A stretch of 64,000 nucleotides of DNA from Streptomyces sp. NRRL S-31 (GCF_000718775.1 NZ_JOCB01000007.1:49908-113907), one strand, 5' to 3'; shown: positions 52,323 through 62,177, counted from the first letter of the stretch. Numbers and translations: made by a program. The notes: generated by a model not told the origin, from the letters alone.

Positions 52323-53263
52323 GGGGCGGCCGGGCCGCGGTGACGGCGGTCGCGCTGCTCGCCCTCACCGCCTGCGCCACCGGCCCCTCCCTGGAGAACC
52401 GCGGCCGGGTCACGGGGCCGCCCGGCGACAGCCGCCACCTGACCATCGGCTCGGCCGGATTCACCGAGAGCGACGTGCTCGCCCAGCTGTACGCCCAGCT
52501 CCTCCAGCAGGCCGGCTACCGGACGTCCGTCCTCACCGTCGCCAACCGGGAACTGTACGAACCGGCCCTGGAATCCGGGCAGATCGACGTCGTCCCCGAG
52601 TACGCGGCCACCCTCGCCGACTGGCTCAACGCCAAGACCCACGGCGCCGCCGCGCGGCCCGTCGGCTCGCCCGACCTCGAGGTCACGATGAATGCCCTGC
52701 GCGCCCTCGCCGCGCCCCGCGGCCTGACCGTGCTCCCGCCGGGCCGGGCCGTCGACCAGAACGCCTTCGCGGTACGGGCCGCCTACGCCCGGCGGCACCG
52801 CCTGCGGACCCTCGGCGACCTCGGCGCCGCGAAACTGCCGGTACGGCTCGCGGCGGGCGACGAGTGCGTGCGCCGGCCGTACTGCGCCCCGGGGCTGCGG
52901 AGGGTGTACGGCATCGACATCACCGGGATCGACCCCCTGGGCGTCGGCACTACCCAGGCCAAGCGGGCCGTTCAGGACGGCCGGGACCAGATGGTGCTGA
53001 CCACCACCACCGACGCCACCCTCGACCGGTTCGGCCTGGTCCTGCTCGCCGACGACAGGCACCTCCAGAACGCCGACCACGTCGTCCCGGTCGTCAACCG
53101 CTCCCGGGCCGGCGGCGCACGCGTGGCGCGCGCCCTGGGCAGGCTCGACGCCGTGCTCACCACCGGCGACCTGGCCGCCATGAACCGGCTGGTCGACAGC
53201 GCGCGCCGGCTGCCCGCCGCCGTGGCCCGCGCCTACCTGGAGGACAAGGGCCTGGCCGACTGA
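52319..53263 (+). CDS. Osmoprotectant-type substrate-binding lipoprotein
   Basis: A 314-residue protein, ATG 52319. Lipobox LTAC at residues 16-19 after a short hydrophobic stretch. The OpuAC-type binding fold is seen in HLTIGSAGFTESDVLAQLYA, YEPALESGQIDVVPEYAATL and GDECVRRPYCAPGLRRVYGI, then LVLLADDRHLQNADHVVPVV. It captures a quaternary amine or similar ligand outside the cell. 19 bases later the ATPase gene ends, on the opposite strand. Confidence 0.93.
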   Translation: MRGGRAAVTAVALLALTACATGPSLENRGRVTGPPGDSRHLTIGSAGFTESDVLAQLYAQLLQQAGYRTSVLTVANRELYEPALESGQIDVVPEYAATLADWLNAKTHGAAARPVGSPDLEVTMNALRALAAPRGLTVLPPGRAVDQNAFAVRAAYARRHRLRTLGDLGAAKLPVRLAAGDECVRRPYCAPGLRRVYGIDITGIDPLGVGTTQAKRAVQDGRDQMVLTTTTDATLDRFGLVLLADDRHLQNADHVVPVVNRSRAGGARVARALGRLDAVLTTGDLAAMNRLVDSARRLPAAVARAYLEDKGLAD

Positions 53264-53282
53264 GCCCGTGCGCCCGACCCCC

Positions 53283-54437
53283 TCAGGCGCCCGCCACGGA
53301 GTCGAACGGCACCTGCCCGCGCGGCACCCCGCGCGCCTCCGCGTCGACCGAGCGGCGCAGCGCCTCGTGCAGCTTCGCCGGGGTCAGCACGCCGAGGAAC
53401 CGCGCCCCGTCCAGCACGGCGACCCACCCGGCGTCGTACTGGAGCATCACCCCGAACGCCTGCTTCAGCGACGCGCCGACCGGCACCCAGGCGGTCATCC
53501 GGTGGGCGAGACCGGCGACCGTGCCGCCCGCCGCCAGCTCCTCGACGCCGACCCAGCCGTGCAGTCCACCGTTCCGGTCCAGGACCACCGCCCACCGCGC
53601 GCCCGCGGACCGCAGCCGCCCAAGGGCCCGGGCGGCGGGCTCGTCGGGGCGGGCCACGGGCGGCTGCTCCAGGTCCGCCGGCTCGACCGCGGTGACCGAC
53701 AGCCGCTTCAGCCCGCGGTCGGCGCCCACGAAGGAGGCGACGTACGGCGTCGCGGGCGCGCCGAGTACCGCGCCGGGCGTGTCGAACTGCTCGACGCGGC
53801 CCTGTCCGTACACGGCGATGCGGTCGCCGAGCCGTACGGCCTCCTCGATGTCGTGCGTCACCAGCAGCACCGTCTTGCGCACCGCGGCCCGCATGCGCAG
53901 GAACTCCTCCTGGAGCTGCTCGCGGACCACCGGGTCGACCGCGCCGAACGGCTCGTCCATCAGCAGCACCGGCGGGTCCGCGGCCAGCGCCCGGGCCACG
54001 CCGACCCGCTGCCGCTGCCCGCCGGACAACTGCGGCGGATAGCGCGGTCCGTACGTCTTCGGGTCGAGGCCCACCAGCTCCAGCAGCTCGGCCGCCCGGG
54101 CCCGGGCCCGGGCCCGCTTCCAGCCGAGCAGCGCGGGCACGGTCGCGGTGTTGTCCAGGACGGTGCGGTGCGGGAAGAGGCCCACCTGCTGGATGACGTA
54201 CCCGATGCGGCGGCGCAGCCGTACCGGGTCGACGGCCGCGATGTCCTCGCCGTCGACCAGGATGCGGCCGGTGGTCGGCTCGACGAGCCGGTTCACCATC
54301 ATCAGGGTCGTCGTCTTGCCGCACCCGGACGGCCCGACGAGCGTCACCAGTTCCCCCTCGGACACCTCCAAGGAGAGGTCGTCCACGGCGGTCGTACCGT
54401 CCGGGAACCGCTTGGTGACGTGCTCGAACCGGATCAT
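53283..54437 (-). CDS. Osmoprotectant-type ABC ATPase with CBS pair
   Basis: A 384-residue protein, ATG 54435-54437. Walker A VGPSGCGKTTTLMMVN, Q-loop YVIQQVGLFPHRT, signature LSGGQRQRVGVARAL, Walker B VLLMDEPFGAVDP, H-loop VTHDIEEAVRLGD. After residue 260 come two CBS-like units (RWAVVLDRNGGLHGWVGVEE, AGWVAVLDGARFLGVLTPAK), as in OpuCA, which may sense ionic strength or nucleotides. It is convergent with the permease/binding-protein operon rather than part of it, which is unusual. Confidence 0.95.
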   Translation of the reverse strand: MIRFEHVTKRFPDGTTAVDDLSLEVSEGELVTLVGPSGCGKTTTLMMVNRLVEPTTGRILVDGEDIAAVDPVRLRRRIGYVIQQVGLFPHRTVLDNTATVPALLGWKRARARARAAELLELVGLDPKTYGPRYPPQLSGGQRQRVGVARALAADPPVLLMDEPFGAVDPVVREQLQEEFLRMRAAVRKTVLLVTHDIEEAVRLGDRIAVYGQGRVEQFDTPGAVLGAPATPYVASFVGADRGLKRLSVTAVEPADLEQPPVARPDEPAARALGRLRSAGARWAVVLDRNGGLHGWVGVEELAAGGTVAGLAHRMTAWVPVGASLKQAFGVMLQYDAGWVAVLDGARFLGVLTPAKLHEALRRSVDAEARGVPRGQVPFDSVAGA

Positions 54438-54468
54438 TCCCTCACATTACGGCAGGGCGCCCGGGGCC

Positions 54469-55134
54469 TCATCCCGCCGTGCCCCGCCCGGCGGACCCCC
54501 ACAGGACCACTTCCAGCTTCCGGGGCCCGTGCACGCCCTCCACCCGGTCCAGTTCGATGTCGCTGGTGGCCGACGGGCCCGAGATCCAGGTCAGCGGGCG
54601 GGCCGGGTCCAGGCGTTCGAGGGCCTGCGGGACGGACGCGACGACCTGGTCCGGGACGCGGACCACGCAGATGTGGTGGTCCGGGACGAGCGAGATACGG
54701 CGCCGGCCCTGGTCCGGGGAGCCGTCCAGCACGATCGTGCCGGTCTCGGCGATCGCCACGGCGCACCCGGTCACCACGCTGTCCACCCGGTCCAGCCGCG
54801 CCGCGGTGTCCGCCGTCCGGTCCGGGATCCGGACGGCGTCGGCGGCTGCCAGCCACCCGGACGGCAGCCCGGGCGGGACCAGCACCTCCCGGGAGCCGTG
54901 TGCGGCCAGCAGCCGCGCGACGAGGTCCGGCACCTCGTCCCCGGCGCAGCGGTGCACCACCGCCCGGTAGTCCGCGAGGTTCCCGGCCAGCAGCTCCACC
55001 GTCTGTTCGACCGTTCGCTCCCCGTGCCGGCGCAGGTACTCCCGGGGCACCGACTCCTCGTACGGCCGCTCGTCCGGCGGCACGTCCGCGAGCGCCCGTC
55101 GCACCCGGCCCAGGATCCGCTCCCTGCTGCTCAT
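54469..55134 (-). CDS. lutC: Lactate utilisation protein C
   Basis: A 221-residue protein whose ATG overlaps the lutB stop. SSRERILGRVRRALADV opens; VAIAETGTIVLDGSPDQGRR and SLVPDHHICVVRVPDQVV are the LUD-domain hallmarks, and WISGPSATSDIELDRVEGVH GPR follows at the end. Third subunit of the LutABC L-lactate-to-pyruvate oxidation complex, cytosolic. The operon order lutA-lutB-lutC is normal. Confidence 0.95.
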   Translation of the reverse strand: MSSRERILGRVRRALADVPPDERPYEESVPREYLRRHGERTVEQTVELLAGNLADYRAVVHRCAGDEVPDLVARLLAAHGSREVLVPPGLPSGWLAAADAVRIPDRTADTAARLDRVDSVVTGCAVAIAETGTIVLDGSPDQGRRRISLVPDHHICVVRVPDQVVASVPQALERLDPARPLTWISGPSATSDIELDRVEGVHGPRKLEVVLWGSAGRGTAG

Positions 55135-56609
55135 TCGGCGCCCTCCTGTCCGCCGCGCGTGCGCTGCCACCAGTCCCGGAACGGCTCCGGCGGCAGGGCC
55201 GGCAGGTCCCGGGTGTCCGTCCACGCGCCGGCCGGGCCCGGCAGCGTGCGCGGGTGCAGCCGGCGTGTCCGGGAGGCCAGCCGCTGGCCCGCGCGCAGGG
55301 CGCCCGGACGGCTGAACGCCCAGCGGGCCGCCCGCATCGCCGCCCGCTCCGCCGCGTGCCCCTTGGCCGGCCGCAGCACCACCCGGTTGCCCCGGCGCAC
55401 CGCCGGGCCGCCCTCGACCACTCGTTCCCGCAGGTGGACCAGTACCTCGGGGATGTCGATGGCGACCGGGCAGACCTCGTAGCAGGCCCCGCACAACGAC
55501 GACGCGTACGGCAGGGAGGCGTCGATGTCGTCGGTGACGCCCCGCAGTTGCGGACTGAGGATGGCGCCGATCGGACCCGGGTAGACCGAGCCGTAGGCGT
55601 GCCCGCCCGCCCGCTCGTAGACGGGGCAGACGTTCAGACAGGCGGAGCAGCGGATGCAGCGCAGGGCCTGGCGGCCGACCTCGTCGGCGAGGGTGTCGGT
55701 GCGGCCGTTGTCGAGCAGCACCAGGTGGAAGGTGCGCGGGCCGTCGCCGTCCGTGGTGCCGGTCCACATGCTGGTGTACGGGTTCATCCGCTCGGCGGTG
55801 GAGGAGCGGGGGAGGGTCTGGAGGAAGACCTCCAGGTCCCGCCAGGTCGGCACCACCTTCTCGATGCCGACCACCGAGATCAGCGTCTCGGGCAGGGTCA
55901 GGCACATCCGGCCGTTGCCCTCGGACTCCACGACGACCAGCGTGCCGGTCTCGGCGACCATGAAGTTGGCGCCGGAGACACCGACCTTCGCCCGCAGGAA
56001 CTTCTCCCGCAGGTGCAGCCGGGCCGCCTCGGCGAGTTCGGCGGGGGCGTCCGACAGGCCGTCCGGGGCCGGGCGGCCCCACGCGCCCATCTCCGAGCGG
56101 AAGATGTCCCGGATCTCGCCCCGGTTGCGGTGGATGGCCGGGACCAGGATGTGCGAGGGGCGGTCGTGCCCCAACTGCACGATCAGCTCCGCCAGATCGG
56201 TCTCGTACGCCCGGATGCCCTCGGCCGCCAGCGCCTCGTTGAGCCCGGTCTCCTGCGTGGCCATCGACTTGACCTTGACGACCTCCGACTCGCCGGTCTC
56301 CTTCACCAGGTCGGCCACGATCCGGTTCGCCTCGTCGGCGTCCGCCGCCCAGTGGACCGTGCCGCCGGCCGCCGTGACCGACTCCTCCAGCCGCACCAGG
56401 TACCGGTCGAGATGGCGCAGGGTGTGGTCCTTGATCCGCCGGCCCGCCTCGCGCAGCTCCGCCCAGTCGGACAACTCCGCCACGGCCCGGGCCCGTTTGG
56501 CGCGGATGGTGTGCGTGGCGTGCCGCAGGTTGCCGCGCAGGGTCGCGTCGCGCACCGCCTCGCGCGCGGCCTCCGGGAAGGCGGGCATGCCCACGAACGT
56601 TCCGCTCAT
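55131..56609 (-). CDS. lutB: Lactate utilisation iron-sulphur protein B
   Basis: A 492-residue protein, ATG 56607-56609 overlapping the lutA stop. The N-terminal LUD domain has KVKSMATQETGLNEAL and GANFMVAETGTLVVVESEG. Two 4Fe-4S motifs follow: CIRCSACLNVCPVY and CGACYEVCPVAIDIPE. A basic C-terminal region RWAFSRPGALRAGQRL continues the family pattern. Electron-transfer subunit of the LutABC complex. Confidence 0.96.
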   Translation of the reverse strand: MSGTFVGMPAFPEAAREAVRDATLRGNLRHATHTIRAKRARAVAELSDWAELREAGRRIKDHTLRHLDRYLVRLEESVTAAGGTVHWAADADEANRIVADLVKETGESEVVKVKSMATQETGLNEALAAEGIRAYETDLAELIVQLGHDRPSHILVPAIHRNRGEIRDIFRSEMGAWGRPAPDGLSDAPAELAEAARLHLREKFLRAKVGVSGANFMVAETGTLVVVESEGNGRMCLTLPETLISVVGIEKVVPTWRDLEVFLQTLPRSSTAERMNPYTSMWTGTTDGDGPRTFHLVLLDNGRTDTLADEVGRQALRCIRCSACLNVCPVYERAGGHAYGSVYPGPIGAILSPQLRGVTDDIDASLPYASSLCGACYEVCPVAIDIPEVLVHLRERVVEGGPAVRRGNRVVLRPAKGHAAERAAMRAARWAFSRPGALRAGQRLASRTRRLHPRTLPGPAGAWTDTRDLPALPPEPFRDWWQRTRGGQEGAE

Positions 56610-57361
56610 ACCGCCGGTTCCTCCTCCGTGCTCGCCAGGATCTCCGCGATGTGCACCGGCCGCAGGCCCGTGCGCAGCCGGCTCATCGTCCCGCCGAGGT
56701 GCATCAGGCAGGAGTTGTCGGCCGCGCACAGCACCTCGGCGCCGGTCGACTCGGCGTTGCGCACCTTGTCCACGCCCATCGCCGCCGACACGTCGGGGTT
56801 CTTCAGCGCGAACGTGCCGCCGAACCCGCAGCACTCCTCGGCACCCGGCAGCTCGACCAGTTCCAGGCCCTTCACGGCCGCGAGCAGCCGGCGCGGCCGG
56901 TCGCCGAGCCCGAGTCCGCGCAGGCCGTGGCAGGTCGGGTGATAGGTGACCTTGTGCGGGTAGCAGGCGCCGACGTCGGTCACCCCGAGCACGTCCACCA
57001 GGAACTCCGTCAGCTCGTACGTCTTCGGCACCACCGGCGCCAGCGTCCGGGCGAGCGCGTCCCCGCGTCCCTCGGCGCGGGCCCGCTCACCCAGCCGCGG
57101 ATACAGCTCGCGCACCATCGCCGCGCACGACCCGGACGGGGTGACGATCGCCTCGTACTCCGCGAAGACATCGGAGAAGTGCCGGGCCAGCGGCTCCGCC
57201 TCGTGCCGGTAACCGGTGTTGTAGTGCGCCTGCCCGCAACAGGTCTGGGCCGCCGGGAAGTCGACCTCGACCCCCAGTCTGGACAGCAGCCTCACCACGG
57301 CCCGGCCGGTGTCCGGATACAGCGTGTCGTTGACACAGGTCAGGAACAGGGCGACGCGCAT
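56606..57361 (-). CDS. lutA: Lactate utilisation protein A (CCG-domain oxidoreductase)
   Basis: A 251-residue protein, ATG 57359-57361. Two cysteine-rich CCG motifs: PAAQTCCGQAHYNTG with the upstream CVNDTLYPD, and YHPTCHGLRGLG with GAEECCGFGGTFALKNPDVS. These bind an iron-sulphur cluster in the lactate oxidase complex. First gene of the lut operon, with a 235-base promoter gap shared with a divergent hydrolase gene. No GntR/LutR regulator is adjacent. Confidence 0.96.
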   Translation of the reverse strand: MRVALFLTCVNDTLYPDTGRAVVRLLSRLGVEVDFPAAQTCCGQAHYNTGYRHEAEPLARHFSDVFAEYEAIVTPSGSCAAMVRELYPRLGERARAEGRGDALARTLAPVVPKTYELTEFLVDVLGVTDVGACYPHKVTYHPTCHGLRGLGLGDRPRRLLAAVKGLELVELPGAEECCGFGGTFALKNPDVSAAMGVDKVRNAESTGAEVLCAADNSCLMHLGGTMSRLRTGLRPVHIAEILASTEEEPAV

Positions 57362-57596
57362 CGCGCCTCCTCGGCGTCGGTCGTCGGACGAGCGCGGGTC
57401 ATGGCCGCTCGCCTGGGTCAAGCCGGATCCAGGGAAGACCTTAGTCGGCGGCTCCCGGCGAGGGCAGACCGCGGCCCTCGGTGCGGCGAGCCGCGCCCGG
57501 GGCCGGGCGTGCCGGGCGGTGATCCCCGGGGCGCGGCCCGTGCCGGGGCATGTGCTGAACTGGGACGCGTCCGTACCGCCCGTCCCGGGAGCCCCG

Positions 57597-58898
57597 TTGA
57601 GCAACAGTTACCGCCAGCCCGGTGTCGTCCTCACCGACCGCCGCTTCACCGTGCCTCTCGACCACGCCGACCCGGACGGCGAGACCATCGAGCTGTACGC
57701 CCGCGAGGCGGTGGCGAGCGACAAGGCCGGGCAGGACCTGCCCTGGCTCCTGTACCTCCAGGGCGGCCCCGGGTTCGGGGCGACTCGTTTCGTCGGACGG
57801 CAGTCCTGGCTCGACCGGGCCCTGAAGGAGTACCGCGTCCTGCTGCTCGACCAGCGGGGCACCGGACGCTCCACGCCCGCCACCCGGCAGACGCTCCCGC
57901 TGCGCGGCGGCCCCGCCGCACAGGCCGACTACCTCACCCGCTTCCGCGCCGACTCGATCGTCCGCGACTGCGAGGCCATCCGCCCCCGGCTCACCGGCGG
58001 CGCCCCGTGGACCGTGCTCGGCCAGAGCTTCGGCGGCTTCTGCACGGTGTCGTACCTCTCCCTCGCCCCCGAGGGCGTGCACACCGCGATCGTCACCGGC
58101 GGCCTGCCCTCCCTGGACGCCCACGCCGACGACGTCTACCGCGCCGCCTACCCGCGCATCGAGCGCAAGGTAGCCGCCCACTACGACCGCTACCCGCAGG
58201 ACGTGGAGCGGGCCCGGCGGATCGCCGACCACCTCCTCGGCCACGACGTGGTCCTGCCGAACGGCTACCGCTTCACGGTGGAGGCCTTCCAGTCCCTGGG
58301 CCTGATGCTCGGCACCGCCGACGGCAGTCACCGCCTGCACCACCTGCTGGAGGACGCCTTCGTCCGCACGCCGGCCGGCGTCGAACTGTCCGACGCCTTC
58401 CAGGAGCAGGCGCAGTCCCTGCTGTCGTACGCCGCCAACCCGCTCTACGCCCTCGTCCACGAGTCGATCTACGGCCAGGACGCGCGCCCCACCGCCTGGG
58501 CCGCCGAACGGGTCCGGGCCGAGTTCCCGCAGTTCGACGCGGCCAAGGCGCTCACCGGTGACGGCCCGGTGCTCTTCACCGGCGAGACCGTCCATCCCTG
58601 GATGTTCGAGACCGACCCGGCGCTGCGGCCGCTGCGCGAGACGGCCGGACTGCTCGCCGCCCGCACCGACTGGCGCCCGCTGTACGACCCCGCCCGCCTC
58701 GCCGCCAACGAGGTCCCCGTCGCCGCCGCGGTCTACCACGACGACATGTACGTCGACACCGCCCACTCGCTCACGACCGCCCGCGCCGTCCGGGGCCTGC
58801 GCACCTGGGTCACCGACGAGTTCGAGCACGACGGCCTGCGCGTGGGCGCGCCCCGGGTCCTGGACCGGCTGCTGGCGCTCGTCCGCGACGAGGTCTGA
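57597..58898 (+). CDS. Proline iminopeptidase-like alpha/beta hydrolase
   Basis: A 433-residue protein. I choose TTG 57597 ([20 protein letters not shown]), where the family similarity begins; GTG 57552 upstream is an alternative. The oxyanion loop is [12 protein letters not shown], then [12 protein letters not shown], nucleophile elbow [14 protein letters not shown], Asp near [15 protein letters not shown] and the late His in [10 protein letters not shown]. The cap domain is large, as in S33 prolyl aminopeptidases. Cytosolic peptidase for N-terminal proline or similar residues. Confidence 0.92.
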   Translation: MSNSYRQPGVVLTDRRFTVPLDHADPDGETIELYAREAVASDKAGQDLPWLLYLQGGPGFGATRFVGRQSWLDRALKEYRVLLLDQRGTGRSTPATRQTLPLRGGPAAQADYLTRFRADSIVRDCEAIRPRLTGGAPWTVLGQSFGGFCTVSYLSLAPEGVHTAIVTGGLPSLDAHADDVYRAAYPRIERKVAAHYDRYPQDVERARRIADHLLGHDVVLPNGYRFTVEAFQSLGLMLGTADGSHRLHHLLEDAFVRTPAGVELSDAFQEQAQSLLSYAANPLYALVHESIYGQDARPTAWAAERVRAEFPQFDAAKALTGDGPVLFTGETVHPWMFETDPALRPLRETAGLLAARTDWRPLYDPARLAANEVPVAAAVYHDDMYVDTAHSLTTARAVRGLRTWVTDEFEHDGLRVGAPRVLDRLLALVRDEV

Positions 58899-58995
58899 GC
58901 GGTGCGGGCGGCCGGGCGCGGCGTCCGGTGCGGGCGAGCGGGGGGCCGGGACAGCGGTGCACGCGGTGGACCCGCGGGTCAGTAGGCTGGTCGGC

Positions 58996-59844
58996 ATGCC
59001 GGACCAGACGACCGACCTCGCCGACCTGCGCGGCGACTGCGCGCAGTGCTTCGGGCTGTGCTGCGTTGCCCTGCCCTTCGCCCGCTCGGCCGACTTCGCG
59101 CTGAACAAGCCCGCGGGTCAGCCGTGCCCCAACCTCGGCGCCGACCACCGCTGCGGCATCCACGCCGACCTGCGGCGCAAGGGCTTCACCGGGTGCACGG
59201 TCTACGACTGCTTCGGCGCCGGCCAGAGGGTCTCCCAGGTGACCTTCGGGGGCCAGAACCGGCGTACCGGCCCGGCGGGGCGGACGCGTCTGATGTCCGA
59301 CGTGTTCCCGGTCGTCCGGCAGCTGCACGAGCTGCTGTGGTACCTGACCGAGGCGCTGGGCCTGCCCGCCGCCCGGCCCGTCCACCCCGAGCTGCGGCAG
59401 GCGCTGGAGCAGACCGAGCGGCTCGCCTCGGGGACCCCCGAGGAGCTGGCCGCGCTGGACGTGGCCGCGCACCGGCAGGAGGTCAACGTGCTCCTGCTGC
59501 GCACCAGCGAGCTGGCCCGGGCCGGCGCCGGCGGCAAGGGGAAGGGCAAGGGCAGGGGGAAGGACCGGCGGGGCGCGGACCTCATGGGGGCCCGGCTCAG
59601 GGGCGCGGACCTGCGCGGGGCGAGCCTGCGCGGCGCCTATCTGATCGCGGCCGACCTCACCGGCGCCGATCTGCGCGGCGCGGACCTGATCGGCGCCGAT
59701 CTGCGCGACGCCGACCTGACCGACGCGGATCTCACCGGCGCCTTCTTCCTCACCCAGCCGCAGCTCGACGCGGCTCGGGGCGGTGCGGGCACCCGGTTGC
59801 CGGGGACGGTTACCCGTCCGGCGCACTGGACGGCGGCTCGCTGA
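58996..59844 (+). CDS. Cys-rich (YkgJ-like) plus pentapeptide-repeat protein
   Basis: A 282-residue protein, ATG 58996. Residues 13-75 hold a Cys-rich metal-binding region: [32 protein letters not shown] and [11 protein letters not shown], the zinc/iron-chelating YkgJ/UPF0153 style. A helical middle has a Lys/Gly linker ([15 protein letters not shown]), then about 14 pentapeptide repeats A(D/N)LxG ([20 protein letters not shown] and so on), which fold as a right-handed quadrilateral helix. Soluble. Function unknown, but the domain combination is conserved in Streptomyces as I recall. Confidence 0.85.
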   Translation: MPDQTTDLADLRGDCAQCFGLCCVALPFARSADFALNKPAGQPCPNLGADHRCGIHADLRRKGFTGCTVYDCFGAGQRVSQVTFGGQNRRTGPAGRTRLMSDVFPVVRQLHELLWYLTEALGLPAARPVHPELRQALEQTERLASGTPEELAALDVAAHRQEVNVLLLRTSELARAGAGGKGKGKGRGKDRRGADLMGARLRGADLRGASLRGAYLIAADLTGADLRGADLIGADLRDADLTDADLTGAFFLTQPQLDAARGGAGTRLPGTVTRPAHWTAAR

Positions 59845-59892
59845 CGCCGGGTGCGTGCCGCGCCGCAGCCGTCATCCGTCCCTCGTGGGCGG

Positions 59893-61449
59893 TCAGTCGT
59901 CGGCGGACTGGCCGCGGCGGGCCGTGCCCGCGGGGCGGAGCGTGGGGCCGGCACCGTCCCGCGCTCCTCGGCGGCGGTCCTCGCCGGTCGCGACCGGCGG
60001 TACCGGCCGCCGTTCCAGCCGTAGCCGCAGCCCCTCGGGCATCAGCGTCAGCCGCTCGGCGACGGTCAGCCGGTAGCCGGGGTCGGCGTGCAGCTCGTAG
60101 CGGCGCAGCAGCAGGCCGAGGACCAGCGTCGCCTCGTGCAGGGCGAACTGGCGGCCGATGCAGGCCCGCGCGCCGGTGCCGAACGGCTTGAAGGAGTGCG
60201 GGGGCCGGGCCCGGACGGCCGCCGGGGTGAAACGGTCCGGGTCGAACCGCTCGGGGTCCTCGCCCCACACCTCCGGCTCCCGGTGCAGCATCGGCGTCAG
60301 CACCAGGGTCCACGCGCCCCGGCGCATCGGATGCCGCCCGGCGAGCACGGTGTCCTGCCGGGCCTCGCGGGCGAAGGCGGGCGCGGTCGGCCACAGCCGC
60401 AGCGACTCGTCCAGCACCCGGCGGACGTAGCGCAGCTTGGCGACCCGGTCGTAGTCGGGCAGCGGGGCGTCGCCCCAGACGGCGTCCACCTCGGCGCGGG
60501 CCCGGGCGGCGATCCCGGGGTGCCGGGCGAGGTGGTACAGGGCGAAGGAGAGCGCGCCCGACGTGGTCTCGTGACCCGCCACCAGGAAGGTGATCACCTG
60601 TTTGCGGACGTTCTCCGCGGACAGCTTCTCGCCGGTCACCGGGTGCGCGGTGGCCAGCATGCGGTCCAGCAGGTCCCCCTCGCCGCCCCCGGACCGGCGC
60701 CGGGCCGCGACCAGCTCGTCCACCGTGCGGTCGAGGTGGGCGATGTCGGCGGCGTTGCGCCGGGCGGCGGCGCGCAGCAGCAGCGGGGCCAGCGGGCCGG
60801 GCACGCTGTTCAGCCGCTGGGCGTAGCCGAGCGTGCCCACCATCGCCGTGACGAACGGGTGCGGCCGGTCCCGTTCGAAGGAGCCGAAGTCGTGTCCGAA
60901 GCCGGTCCGCGCGATGGTCTCCAGGGTCAGCCGGGTCATGTCGCCGGGCACGTCGACCGTCCGTCCGGCCGCGAGCCGCCGGTCCCAGTGGTCGGTGAGC
61001 CGACCGGCGACGGCCAGCATCATCGCGTGGTAGCCCTCCATGGCCTCCCGGCTGAACCCGGGCGCCAGGACGTCGTGCGCCAGCTGCCAGTTGGGCTCGT
61101 GGTTGTAGGCGGTGAACAGGCCGTCGCCGGCCACCGGCCGCAGGTTGGCGACGCCCAGCCCGACGTGCTTGGCGAACCGGGCCTCGTCGGCGAGGTCGGC
61201 GACCAGCGGCGCTCCCCACACGAACACGAACTCCTTGCCGAAGACCCGGCGCCGGAAGATCGGGCCCAGCTCGCGGGCGAAGCGCATCGAGTCCTGGACC
61301 GGGGTGCGCCGGTCGACACCGAGCACATCGCCGAGCAGCGGCAGCCGGCGCGGCGGGTGCGGGATGCGGTGCAGCTCGGGCCAGCCCTGCCCGGCGCTCC
61401 GGAAACCCTTCGGCAGTGCGTTCCCGGTGGTCTCCGTCGTCCCCGCCAT
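59893..61449 (-). CDS. Cytochrome P450, CYP102-like haem domain
   Basis: A 518-residue protein, ATG 61447-61449. HRIPHPPRRLPLLGDVLGVD is BM3-like; I-helix TFLVAGHETTSGALSFALYH; ExxR DESLRLWPTA; haem loop FGTGARACIGRQFALHEATL with Cys ligand. About 60 extra C-terminal residues are disordered (Arg/Gly-rich). BM3 proteins have a fused reductase; here it is absent, so external partners are needed. Likely fatty-acid or terpenoid hydroxylase. Divergent from a TetR gene, as in the BM3/Bm3R1 arrangement. Confidence 0.94.
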   Translation of the reverse strand: MAGTTETTGNALPKGFRSAGQGWPELHRIPHPPRRLPLLGDVLGVDRRTPVQDSMRFARELGPIFRRRVFGKEFVFVWGAPLVADLADEARFAKHVGLGVANLRPVAGDGLFTAYNHEPNWQLAHDVLAPGFSREAMEGYHAMMLAVAGRLTDHWDRRLAAGRTVDVPGDMTRLTLETIARTGFGHDFGSFERDRPHPFVTAMVGTLGYAQRLNSVPGPLAPLLLRAAARRNAADIAHLDRTVDELVAARRRSGGGEGDLLDRMLATAHPVTGEKLSAENVRKQVITFLVAGHETTSGALSFALYHLARHPGIAARARAEVDAVWGDAPLPDYDRVAKLRYVRRVLDESLRLWPTAPAFAREARQDTVLAGRHPMRRGAWTLVLTPMLHREPEVWGEDPERFDPDRFTPAAVRARPPHSFKPFGTGARACIGRQFALHEATLVLGLLLRRYELHADPGYRLTVAERLTLMPEGLRLRLERRPVPPVATGEDRRRGARDGAGPTLRPAGTARRGQSADD

Positions 61450-61568
61450 GGCGCGATCTCCCTTGATCAAGCGGCTGGTTGAGGCTGCACAGCATGTGTT
61501 GTACGTGAGTTCAATAGCGTGTCCCAGTGTGATCCCGCCGTTGAACCGACGTCAAGTAAAGTGACGCC

Positions 61569-62177
61569 ATGCCCGCGAACCAGGGGGAACGCGCCCGGCG
61601 CCGCCTCAGCACCGGGGAACGCCGAGAGCAACTGCTGTCGGTGGGCGCGAAGCTGTTCTCGGAGAGCCCCTACGACGACGTGTGGATCGAGCAGGTCGCC
61701 GAGATCGCCGGGGTGTCGCGCGGCCTGCTGTACCACTACTTCCCGACCAAGCGGGACTTCTTCGCCGCGGTCGTGGAGCGCGAGAGCGAGCGGATGCTGC
61801 GCATGACGGCGGCCGTACCGGGGGTGCCGGTGCGCGAACAGCTCACCACCGGCCTCGACACCTACCTCGGCCATGTGGAGGCCCACGCCCACGGCTTCCG
61901 CGCCTTCCATCGCGCCGACGCGGCCGGTGACCGGGCCGTGCGCCGCGTCTACCGGCAGGCGCTGGCCGCCCAGGAGACGCAGATCCTGGCCGCCCTCGCC
62001 GCCGACCCCGAGTTCGGGCCGGCCCACGAGGCCGCTCCCGAGGTGCGCCTGGCGGTGCGCGGCTGGCTCGCCTTCACCACCGCCGTCTGCCTGGAGTGGC
62101 TGCGCGGGGAGGGCGGGCTGAGCCGCGAGCAGGTGCGCGACCTGTGCGCCCGCGCGCTGCTGGGCGTCCTCGCGTAA
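61569..62177 (+). CDS. TetR-family regulator, divergent to the CYP102-like P450
   Basis: A 202-residue protein, ATG 61569. The HTH is REQLLSVGAKLFSESPYDDV and AEIAGVSRGLLYHYFPTKRD. The C-terminal ligand domain includes YLGHVEAHAHGFRAFHRADA and VRGWLAFTTAVCLEWL, a KstR2/BM3R1-like fatty-acyl type pocket by guess. The 119-base gap to the P450 contains GTTCAA and TTGAAC half-sites about 27 bases apart. Likely repressor of the P450. Confidence 0.94.
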   Translation: MPANQGERARRRLSTGERREQLLSVGAKLFSESPYDDVWIEQVAEIAGVSRGLLYHYFPTKRDFFAAVVERESERMLRMTAAVPGVPVREQLTTGLDTYLGHVEAHAHGFRAFHRADAAGDRAVRRVYRQALAAQETQILAALAADPEFGPAHEAAPEVRLAVRGWLAFTTAVCLEWLRGEGGLSREQVRDLCARALLGVLA

